The notes beneath the pieces are model-generated. The model ran no database searches. It was not told where the DNA came from and worked only from the letters and a program-made list of their open reading frames with translations. Of a stretch of DNA of 64,000 bases, positions 36,607 through 44,295 are shown piece after piece. Source of the DNA: CAKZLS01 sp963701445 (lineage in GTDB: Bacteria; Pseudomonadota; Alphaproteobacteria; Rhodospirillales; Defluviicoccaceae); NCBI GenBank assembly GCA_963701445.1, contig CAVPAM010000002.1, positions 186,001 to 250,000 of the forward strand, given 5' to 3'. Both the position numbers and the translations under genes were made by a program. The first letter of the stretch is position 1. Every line of letters begins with the position of its first letter.

Positions 36607-37257
36607 TTAGGCAAGTGCCAACGCGGACCGAATGACCGTATCGAACATCTCATGGGTCAAACGTCCCGTGTTCGTGTTCAGGCGGGAACAGTGATAACTA
36701 TCGGCGAGGACGATGTTGTCGCGCAGGGTGTGGATTTCGCCGTGGCGGAAAGGCGTCCTCGACTTCGATTCACCGAGGGCGGTCAAGACGGCGCCATGGG
36801 CGATGGTACCGAGGGCAAGAATGACTTTCAGCGACTTGAGGGTTCGGATCTCTTCCCTCAGAAACCGATTGCACGTGCTGATTTCCATGCCTACCGGTCT
36901 ATTTTTCGGCGGCACACAGCGAACGGCGTTGGTTATCCGACACCCGATCAGCGCCAAATCATCATCGCCTTCGGGGCTGTAAGAACCTTTCGAAAGTCCT
37001 CGATTTCCGAGGGTTCGATACAGAAGGTTGCCGGCGAAGTCACCGGTAAAAGGCCGACCGGTGCGGTTGGCGCCCCTGAGGCCAGGGGCAAGCCCGACAA
37101 TCAGAAGTCGAGCGTCATCGTCTCCGAATGATGGAACTGGCGCATTATGCCAGTCTGGAAAGTGATTGCGGTTCGTGGTCCGAAATGCCTGGAGTCTCGG
37201 GCAGAGAGCACAATCGTCACCCGGGGCCGTGGCGTCTCCGGCGCATCGCCCCAACAC
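36607..37257 (-). CDS. Uracil-DNA glycosylase, family 5 (UdgB type)
   Basis: 216-residue iron-sulfur uracil-DNA glycosylase that removes uracil and some other deaminated bases. The N-terminal CALCPRL and the later CRITNAVRC supply [4Fe-4S] cysteines. Motif A is GLAPGLRGANRTGRPFTGD, where GLAPG lacks the catalytic Asn/Asp of family 1, typical of family 5. Motif B is DSYHCSRLNTNTGRLT. It is convergent with hemB and lies one base after the NYN-domain gene, so these two are likely co-transcribed. Confidence 0.88.
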   Translation of the reverse strand: MLGRCAGDATAPGDDCALCPRLQAFRTTNRNHFPDWHNAPVPSFGDDDARLLIVGLAPGLRGANRTGRPFTGDFAGNLLYRTLGNRGLSKGSYSPEGDDDLALIGCRITNAVRCVPPKNRPVGMEISTCNRFLREEIRTLKSLKVILALGTIAHGAVLTALGESKSRTPFRHGEIHTLRDNIVLADSYHCSRLNTNTGRLTHEMFDTVIRSALALA

Positions 37258-37258
37258 C

Positions 37259-37864
37259 TCACGCCTCTTCCATCATGTCCGCCGGCGTGGACGGTTGCGA
37301 ATACGCGCTTTCCTGACGGTCATCCCGGCCATGACTGGCGCGAGCGATACTCGGGCGCAAATCCTGCAGCTCGATGAAAACATCCGCTTGGCGGCGCAAT
37401 TCGTCGGCGACCATCGGCGGCTGAGAACGCACCGTGCTCACGACCGTGACACGAGTCCCCTTGCGTTGAACGGCCTCGACCAATCGTCGGAAATCACCGT
37501 CACCGGAAAACAGCACGATATGATCGAGGTGTTCAGCCATTTCCATCACGTCGATGGCCAGTTCGATATCCATGTTTCCCTTGATTTTCCGACGACCGGA
37601 CGCGTCCGTAAACTCCTTCGTCGGTTTGGTCACCATGGAATAGCCGTTATAGTCCAGCCAATCGATCAACGGACGTATGGGGGAATATTCCTGATCTTCA
37701 ACCAACGCCGTGTAATAGAATGCGCGAATCAAACGTCCCTTTTCCGCAAAAAGATCAAGTAGCCTTTTGTAATCTATATCAAAGCTCAACGCTCTTGCCG
37801 CTGCATACAGGTTGGATCCGTCAATAAACAACCCTATTCTCTCTTGTGGATAAAACACCATCAT
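37259..37864 (-). CDS. NYN-domain (LabA/DUF88) putative ribonuclease
   Basis: 201 residues; residues about 8-165 form a PIN-like NYN domain. Acidic metal-binding residues are visible in GLFIDGSNLYAA, KGNMDIELAIDVM and IVLFSGDGDFRRLV. The tail (SIARASHGRDDRQES onward) is polar and probably disordered. NYN proteins of this type are predicted RNA-processing nucleases; the LabA name comes from a cyanobacterial clock protein. Two ATG codons in tandem (37864, 37861) are possible starts. It is divergent from folK across an AT-rich 166-base region. Confidence 0.88.
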   Translation of the reverse strand: MMVFYPQERIGLFIDGSNLYAAARALSFDIDYKRLLDLFAEKGRLIRAFYYTALVEDQEYSPIRPLIDWLDYNGYSMVTKPTKEFTDASGRRKIKGNMDIELAIDVMEMAEHLDHIVLFSGDGDFRRLVEAVQRKGTRVTVVSTVRSQPPMVADELRRQADVFIELQDLRPSIARASHGRDDRQESAYSQPSTPADMMEEA

Positions 37865-38030
37865 AAATATTCCTTTTAATATCTATTCCGTTATAGCCTA
37901 GCTCAAATCTTCCTACGCTGATCTCGCATCTTGAAATTTTCGGTTGCCTCTGCTCTCGACAGAACGCTTCATTATACATAATTAAGTTGAGGTGTAGATC
38001 GCCGCAAGGGCGAAAACGAGGGCGAAGCGC

Positions 38031-38528
38031 GTGATTATGATCGGTATCGGAGCAAATCTCGACAGCCGCGAGTGGGGACCGCCCGTGAAAACCTGTACAG
38101 CGGCGCTTGAGACTCTTAATGCCATGGACGTAACTGTCGTCAGGCGGTCTCGTTGGTATCGAAGTGCCCCTGTTCCGTTATCCGAGCAACCGGCTTTCGT
38201 TAATGGCGTTCTTCAAGTGACAACTAATTACGATTCCAAGACGTTGCTTCGTGTTTTGCACGCCGTGGAGGCGAAGTTTGGACGTACGCGCGGAGTGACC
38301 AATGAAGCGCGCGTGCTGGATTTAGATTTGCTGATTTACAATAACGAACTACGGGACATTCCTTCGGAGATGCGATTGCCTCACCCACGGATGCACGAAC
38401 GGGCTTTCGTGCTCAAGCCATTTGTGGAATTGGCACCTCACTGGACTCATCCCGTCCTCGGCATGAGCGCCTCCGAGTTGCTTGCTCGACTGCCGTCGAG
38501 CCAAATCGCCGAACCTATCGAGGCTTAG
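38031..38528 (+). CDS. folK: 7,8-dihydro-6-hydroxymethylpterin pyrophosphokinase (HPPK)
   Basis: Transfers pyrophosphate to the pterin in folate synthesis. 165 residues with IGIGANLDSRE, SRWYRSAPVPLSEQPAFVNGVLQV, VEAKFGRTRG, the metal-binding ARVLDLDLLIYNN (two aspartates) and LPHPRMHERAFVLKP. The start is GTG 38031 or ATG 38037; both are close to GAGGGCGAAG. The usual alphaproteobacterial neighbour rpoZ is not found between this gene and rsh. Confidence 0.92.
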   Translation: MIMIGIGANLDSREWGPPVKTCTAALETLNAMDVTVVRRSRWYRSAPVPLSEQPAFVNGVLQVTTNYDSKTLLRVLHAVEAKFGRTRGVTNEARVLDLDLLIYNNELRDIPSEMRLPHPRMHERAFVLKPFVELAPHWTHPVLGMSASELLARLPSSQIAEPIEA

Positions 38529-38726
38529 ACGCCAAAACCGAACGGATCGCAATTAGGAATAATAACTGTGAATCAAATTAGCCAATCCACGATAGAATGC
38601 ATTCAGAACAATAACTGAGACGAATTGAGAAGTATTTTTGATAGTATTTTTCTTGATGCAATGGCTGAAAACTTCCGGAACATGCTACTTAGTTGGACTT
38701 ACCGATAATCGGCATAGAGATCGTCA

Positions 38727-40880
38727 ATGATCCGTCAGTTTGAACTCGTTGAAAGAGTGAAAGCGTACGACGCAAACGCGAACGAGGAGGCGCTCAATCG
38801 CGGTTATGTGTTTGCGATGAAGGCTCATGGGGCGCAGAAGCGGGCGTCCGGCGATCCGTATTTTTCGCACCCGCTGGAAGTCGCCGGCATACTGACGCAC
38901 TATCGCCTGGACACGGCGGCGATCATCACCGCCCTACTCCACGATACCATTGAAGATACATCCGCGACGCTGGATGAAGTCCGGAGCCATTTTGGCGACG
39001 AGGTCGCGCGGCTGGTGGACGGGGTTACCAAGTTAAACCGCATCGAATTGCAGTCCGAACATTCGAAGCAAGCAGAGAATTTCCGCAAGCTGGTCGTCGC
39101 GATGTCGGAGGACATTCGCGTACTGCTCGTTAAACTCGCGGATCGTCTGCACAACATGAGAACGTTGAAACATATACCGGACCCCGCGAAAAGACGCCGA
39201 ATTGCCCACGAGACCATGGATATTTACGTTCCCCTGGCGGAACGCATCGGCATGCAGGAAATGAAAAGCGAGTTGGAGGATCTCGCTTTCGCGGAAATCA
39301 ATCCGCACGCCCGGGATTCGATCGTTGCGCGACTGAAATTTCTTCGCGACCGCGGTGGCGGACTGGTTCCGCGTATCGTGGAGAAGATACAGCAAACCCT
39401 GGCGGACGCGGGGCTGAGCGCGGAAGTTATTGGTCGCGAGAAAACGCCGTACTCCATTTGGCGGAAAATGCAGCGCAATGACGTGGGCTTCGAGCAACTC
39501 TGCGACATCATGGCCTTCCGGGTGATCGTTGGAAGCGTGGAGGACTGCTACCGGACCCTTGGTATCGTTCACAGTGCCTATCCGGTGGTTCCAGGCCGCT
39601 TCAAGGATTACATTTCCACCGCGAAACCGAATGGTTATCGATCAATACACACGGCGGTCCTGGGTCCGGAAAATCAGCGGATAGAAATTCAAATACGGAC
39701 CCTGAAAATGCACGAAGTGGCCGAATACGGTGTCGCCGCGCATTGGCTGTATAAACAGGGAGTTGGCAACACCGATGGCCGTCAGTATCGCTGGCTGAGG
39801 GAACTTCTCGAAATCCTCGAGCACGAGGCGGAGCCGGAGGAATTTCTTGAGCATACCAAACTGGAAATGTTTCAAGACGAGGTGTTCTGCTTCACCCCTA
39901 AGGGAGATCTGATCAATCTGCCGTCGGGGGCCACCCCCGTCGATTTGGCCTATGCCGTCCATTCCGCGATCGGAGACCGCTGTGTTGGCGCGAAAATAAA
40001 CGGACGACTGATGCCTCTGCGGACAAAACTGCAGAACGGCGATCAGGTGGAAATCATCACGTCGAAGGCACAGACTCCCTCGCCGACCTGGGAACGCTTC
40101 GTCGTCACCGGAAAAGCAAGGGCTCGGATTCGGCGATACATCCGAACGAGGGAGCGTGAGCAGTACCTCAAGTTGGGACGCTCCATCCTGGAACGGGCGT
40201 TCCGTGACGAGGGGTACGAGTTCTACGACAAGGCCTTGGAGGGGGTTCTGAAAAACTTCAAACAGGGAACGGTGAACGATCTGTGTGCTCAGGTGGGGGC
40301 CGGGCATATCACGGGACGCCAGGTTATCGAGACCGTTTTTCCCGGAACAAAAAAAAGAAAATTGAGCCTTTACGAGAGGATGGTCCCGCTTGCGCGTAGC
40401 CGCGCGAAGAAACTGGCAAGCAAAAACGCGGCGGTCCCGATCAAGGGACTGATCCCGGGAATGGCGGTTCATTTCGCCGGTTGCTGCCACCCGCTTCCAG
40501 GAGATCGGATTGTCGGGGTGGTTACAACCGGCAAAGGGGTAACCATTCACACAATCGACTGCGAAGGACTGGAGGCTTTTGCCGACTCACCGGAACGCTG
40601 GATCGATGTGTCTTGGGAGGTTGACGACGAAGCCCCCGCTGGTCATGTGGGCCGGATTCAACTATCCGTCATCAACGAACCTGGCAGCTTGGGTAGTCTT
40701 ACCACCGTCATAGCGAAGAACACCGGTAACATCACCAACCTGAAAATAACAAACAGAACATCTGAATTCTTCGATATGCTTATCGACATCGAAGTCCGTG
40801 ACGTAAAGCATCTCACCAACATTATTGCAGCCCTAAGAGCAACCCCTTCCGTTAATTCCATAGAGCGAGCCAGGACGTAA
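38727..40880 (+). CDS. spoT: Bifunctional (p)ppGpp synthetase/hydrolase (Rsh/SpoT)
   Basis: Sole RelA/SpoT homologue in the window, 717 residues. The N-terminal hydrolase HD domain is intact (YFSHPLEVAGIL, ALLHDTIEDTSAT), so hydrolysis should work. The synthetase domain follows (GREKTPYSIWRKMQ, DIMAFRVIVGSVEDCYRTLG, FKDYISTAKPNGYRSIHTAV), then TGS (VFCFTPKGDLINLPSGATPVDLAYAVHS in order), the zinc-finger-like CCHPLPGDRI and a C-terminal ACT domain. It mediates the stringent response to starvation. It starts at ATG 38727 after a 198-base AT-rich spacer, which suggests its own promoter. Confidence 0.95.
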   Translation: MIRQFELVERVKAYDANANEEALNRGYVFAMKAHGAQKRASGDPYFSHPLEVAGILTHYRLDTAAIITALLHDTIEDTSATLDEVRSHFGDEVARLVDGVTKLNRIELQSEHSKQAENFRKLVVAMSEDIRVLLVKLADRLHNMRTLKHIPDPAKRRRIAHETMDIYVPLAERIGMQEMKSELEDLAFAEINPHARDSIVARLKFLRDRGGGLVPRIVEKIQQTLADAGLSAEVIGREKTPYSIWRKMQRNDVGFEQLCDIMAFRVIVGSVEDCYRTLGIVHSAYPVVPGRFKDYISTAKPNGYRSIHTAVLGPENQRIEIQIRTLKMHEVAEYGVAAHWLYKQGVGNTDGRQYRWLRELLEILEHEAEPEEFLEHTKLEMFQDEVFCFTPKGDLINLPSGATPVDLAYAVHSAIGDRCVGAKINGRLMPLRTKLQNGDQVEIITSKAQTPSPTWERFVVTGKARARIRRYIRTREREQYLKLGRSILERAFRDEGYEFYDKALEGVLKNFKQGTVNDLCAQVGAGHITGRQVIETVFPGTKKRKLSLYERMVPLARSRAKKLASKNAAVPIKGLIPGMAVHFAGCCHPLPGDRIVGVVTTGKGVTIHTIDCEGLEAFADSPERWIDVSWEVDDEAPAGHVGRIQLSVINEPGSLGSLTTVIAKNTGNITNLKITNRTSEFFDMLIDIEVRDVKHLTNIIAALRATPSVNSIERART

Positions 40881-41089
40881 CTTGGCGCTTTAACCTTCTC
40901 ACGCTGCATATTTATGCTGTGAAAAGAAGGGTACCGTGGCTTGAACGGCATCAGCGTAATTGCTTATCTGGTTGAACCCAGTCACCTCCACGAGCCGAGG
41001 AACATGAGCCGAGCGGATAGCTGTCGTGTTAGCGGCACTGTCGTGCTTGCTTGGTGTGCTCTCGGCTGTTTCTCGATTATATTTCAACG

Positions 41090-41809
41090 ATGGAATGGAT
41101 CGATGACGGGGTTGTTGTGTCTGTCCGTCGGCACGGGGAGGGCTCGCTGCGTGTCTCTCTGTTGACGCGCGAGCACGGTCGCCATTCCGGGTTGGTTCGC
41201 GGAGGGGCCAAGGGGGCGACGCGGGGGGTCCTGGAGCTTGGAAATATCGTCAGGGCGCGATGGCGGGCGCGTCTCGCCGAGCACTTGGGGATCATGACGT
41301 GCGAGCTGACGGGGGCCGTTTCGGCTCTCCATATCGGCGATCCTAGGCGGCTGGCCTGCCTCGTGGCCGTTTGCGCGGTGACGGAATCCGCGCTTCCCGA
41401 GCGCGAACCTCACCTCGGCGTGTTCGAGGGGCTGGCCGCTCTTCTGGCGGTTCTCGACGCCGACGCGGCATGGGGATCGGCTTATGTCCGGTGGGAGTCC
41501 GATTTACTCCGGGACCTCGGATTTGGCCTCGATCTGAGTCAATGCGCGGTGACCGGTGACAGGGGTCGGCTTCACTATGTCTCTCCGCGAACGGGACGGG
41601 CCGTATCGGAAGCCGCCGCCGGCGAGTATCGGAACCGGTTGCTCAGGCTGCCATCCTTCCTCCTCGACGATGGCGCGACCGGCGGCTTCGAAGAGATCGG
41701 ACAAGCGCTCGCGCTGACAGGCTATTTTCTCGAACGCCACGTCTACCGCCCCTACAACCGAAGCCTCCCCGAGGCCCGGATTCGATTGGCGGACCTCTTC
41801 CGCGAGTAA
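41090..41809 (+). CDS. recO: DNA repair protein RecO
   Basis: 239 residues; loads RecA with RecFR in gap repair. The OB-fold N-terminus is clear (MEWIDDGVVVSVRRHGEGSLRVSLLTREHGRHSGLVRGG in sequence order), then LGIMTCELTG and the helical C-terminal domain with the LLRDLGFGLDLSQCAVTG segment. Alphaproteobacterial RecO often lacks the zinc cysteines, as here. ATG 41090 is used although it has no clear Shine-Dalgarno; the frame is open to 41051. It is followed by parC, a common order, with a hairpin between. Confidence 0.92.
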   Translation: MEWIDDGVVVSVRRHGEGSLRVSLLTREHGRHSGLVRGGAKGATRGVLELGNIVRARWRARLAEHLGIMTCELTGAVSALHIGDPRRLACLVAVCAVTESALPEREPHLGVFEGLAALLAVLDADAAWGSAYVRWESDLLRDLGFGLDLSQCAVTGDRGRLHYVSPRTGRAVSEAAAGEYRNRLLRLPSFLLDDGATGGFEEIGQALALTGYFLERHVYRPYNRSLPEARIRLADLFRE

Positions 41810-41843
41810 TACCAACGAGTCCCTGATCAGTGCTCGTTGGTAT
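41809..41843. repeat. Perfect 11-bp inverted repeat after recO
   Basis: ATACCAACGAG and CTCGTTGGTAT with a 13-base loop, starting in the recO stop codon TAA. No T run follows, so it is not a standard terminator. The outer bases TAATACCA are the same as the outer end of the IS630 remnant at 19985, so a miniature IS630-derived element is possible. Confidence 0.75.
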
Positions 41844-41930
41844 AAGGCGCCACGGCTCCGTTCAGCGTGATTGACGTAACATTGGCACGAGCTACCATAT
41901 GTGGTATCTGGGACGCTGAATTAGCTGGGA

Positions 41931-44165
41931 ATGTCCATGACGCAACCCGCCGCGAACGACACCATTCATGACGTCCATCTGACCGACGCGCTCGGTCAGA
42001 GATATCTCTCGTACGCGCTGTCCACCATCGTATCGCGGTCGCTGCCGGATGTTCGAGACGGGCTCAAGCCCGTTCACCGGCGGCTTCTCTATGCCATGCG
42101 GCTGCTCAAGCTGGATCCCGCCTCGGGTTTCAAGAAGTGCGCCCGGGTCGTCGGCGACGTCATCGGCAAGTACCATCCCCATGGCGACGCCGCCGTCTAC
42201 GATGCCCTGGTCCGGCTGGCTCAGGAATTCGCCGTTCGCTATCCCCTGGTCGAGGGCCAGGGAAACTTCGGCAACGTCGACGGCGATAACGCCGCGGCCA
42301 TGCGGTACACGGAAGCCCGCCTGACGTTCGTCGCCGAGGCGCTGCTCGAGGGGATCGATGAGGATGCCGTCGATTTCCGGTCCACGTACGACGGCGAGGA
42401 CGAGGAGCCCGTCGTCCTGCCGGCCGGTTTCCCCAACCTCCTGGCCAACGGTTCCAGCGGCATCGCCGTCGGAATGGCGACCAGCATTCCGCCCCACAAT
42501 GTCGCGGAGTTGTGCGACGCGCTCCGCTACCTGATCAAGCATCCCGGGGCCAGTATCGAGAAACTTGTGGAGTTCGTTCCCGGACCCGACTTCCCGACCG
42601 GGGGGGTCCTGGTCGAGCCGCCGGACAGTATCGCCGAATCGTATCGGTCCGGCCGCGGCAGTTTTCGCCTTCGCGCCCGCTGGGAAGTCGAGCGTCTCGG
42701 ACATGGGGCTTATCAAATCGTCGTCACCGAGATTCCCTATCAGGTTCAGAAGTCCCGGTTGATCGAGAAAGCGGCGGAACTCCTGGTCGCCCGGAAACTT
42801 CCCCTGCTCGCCGACATCCGCGATGAATCGGCGGAAGCGATCCGGATTATCCTGGAGCCGAAAAGCCGGACGATTCAGCCCGCCGTGCTCATGGAACAAT
42901 TGTTTCGGCAGACCGAACTGGAGGTCCGCGTCGGTCTCAACATGAATGTTCTCGACGCGGGCAACACGCCCCAGCTCATGAACCTGCGGGACGCGCTCGC
43001 CGCGTTTCTCGCCCATCGGCATGAAGTCCTGCAACGGCGCAAGGGGCACCGCCTCGCCAAGATCGAGAAAAGGCTGGAGGTGCTTTCCGGGCTTCTGGTG
43101 GCGTATCTGAACCTCGACGAGGTGATCCGGATCGTTCGCGAGGAAGACGAGCCGAGGAAAGCCTTGATGGACAGGTTCGACATCAACGAGACGCAGGCGG
43201 AAGCGATTTTGAGCATGCGCCTCCGGCAGCTGCGGAAGTTGGACGAGATCGAAATTCACAAGGAACACAAGCAGTTGAGCGAAGAGAGCAGCGACATCCA
43301 GGCGCTGCTTGGCGATGAACGGAGACGGTGGAAGGTCATCGCGAAGGAAATCGAAGAGATCGGCAAGCGATACTCCGCGGAAACGGAGCTGGGAAAACGG
43401 CGCACGACCCTGGAGAAGAGCGCCCCATCCGTCGTCGTTCCGGTGGAGGTCATGATCGAACGCGAACCCGTGACGGTCGTTTGCTCGGACAAGGGCTGGA
43501 TTCGGGCGATCAAGGGTCACGTGTCGGATGTATCGGACATCCGCTACAAGGAAGGCGACCGCGCTCGCTTTTGTCTGCACGCCATGACCACCGACAAGCT
43601 CGTTGTCTTTGCCACCAGCGGGCGGTTTTTCACGCTGGGATGCGATCGATTGCCGGGCGCGCGCGGGCATGGAGAGCCCTTGAGGCTGATGATCGATCTA
43701 TCCGATCGCCATGAGCCGGTCGCGGTTTTCGTGCACGTTCCCGGCCGGCGACTCTTGATCGCGTCGGACAAGGGCAGGGGATTCCTGATCGACGAGAACG
43801 AGGTGATCGCGCAAACCCGCAACGGCAAGCAGGTACTGCTCCTGGACGCGGATGAAGAAGCGGCCGCGTGTTCGCCCGTGGACGACAAGGCGGACTCGGT
43901 CGCGGTGGTCGGTTCCAACAGGAAGCTGTTGATTTTTCCGCTCGAGGAACTGCCCGCGATGTCTCGCGGCAGGGGCGTGATCTTGCAGCGGTATCGCCCG
44001 GGCGTGCTGCGCGACATCAGAACATTTGCCCTCGAGGACGGGCTCTCGTGGCGCGGCGGTGGCGGTACGCGGACGGAGACCAACCTGACCCCCTGGATCG
44101 GCAAGCGGGGGCAGGCGGGTCACAAGGCGCCACGGGGGTTTCCGCTATCCAATCAATTTACTTGA
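41931..44165 (+). CDS. parC: DNA topoisomerase IV subunit A
   Basis: Decatenates daughter chromosomes, together with ParE. 744 residues. The breakage-reunion domain has YLSYALSTIVSRSLPDVRDGLKPVHRRLLY, KYHPHGDAAVYDALVR and the catalytic tyrosine, about residue 126, in AMRYTEARL. The C-terminal wing has several six-bladed-propeller-like repeats but no GyrA-box, so it is ParC and not GyrA. The end, GQAGHKAPRGFPLSNQF, is the alphaproteobacterial ParC terminus. Starts at ATG 41931 or 41937; GGGA precedes both. Confidence 0.94.
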   Translation: MSMTQPAANDTIHDVHLTDALGQRYLSYALSTIVSRSLPDVRDGLKPVHRRLLYAMRLLKLDPASGFKKCARVVGDVIGKYHPHGDAAVYDALVRLAQEFAVRYPLVEGQGNFGNVDGDNAAAMRYTEARLTFVAEALLEGIDEDAVDFRSTYDGEDEEPVVLPAGFPNLLANGSSGIAVGMATSIPPHNVAELCDALRYLIKHPGASIEKLVEFVPGPDFPTGGVLVEPPDSIAESYRSGRGSFRLRARWEVERLGHGAYQIVVTEIPYQVQKSRLIEKAAELLVARKLPLLADIRDESAEAIRIILEPKSRTIQPAVLMEQLFRQTELEVRVGLNMNVLDAGNTPQLMNLRDALAAFLAHRHEVLQRRKGHRLAKIEKRLEVLSGLLVAYLNLDEVIRIVREEDEPRKALMDRFDINETQAEAILSMRLRQLRKLDEIEIHKEHKQLSEESSDIQALLGDERRRWKVIAKEIEEIGKRYSAETELGKRRTTLEKSAPSVVVPVEVMIEREPVTVVCSDKGWIRAIKGHVSDVSDIRYKEGDRARFCLHAMTTDKLVVFATSGRFFTLGCDRLPGARGHGEPLRLMIDLSDRHEPVAVFVHVPGRRLLIASDKGRGFLIDENEVIAQTRNGKQVLLLDADEEAAACSPVDDKADSVAVVGSNRKLLIFPLEELPAMSRGRGVILQRYRPGVLRDIRTFALEDGLSWRGGGGTRTETNLTPWIGKRGQAGHKAPRGFPLSNQFT

Positions 44166-44295
44166 GCGACCCGGCCTGATAGGACTCGTGTGAACCGGCG
44201 ATAACGAGACCCGGGGGCGAAAGCCGAAAGCCACCTTGGGCGGGAACGTCCGGTTCGCGGTGAGGGAGTGCTGTTTGGGATAGAGGGATACCGTA

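Noticed and set aside
41892..43670. 592-codon open frame opposite parC
   Set aside because: Antisense shadow; parC is complete with all topoisomerase motifs and the opposite product has no family character.
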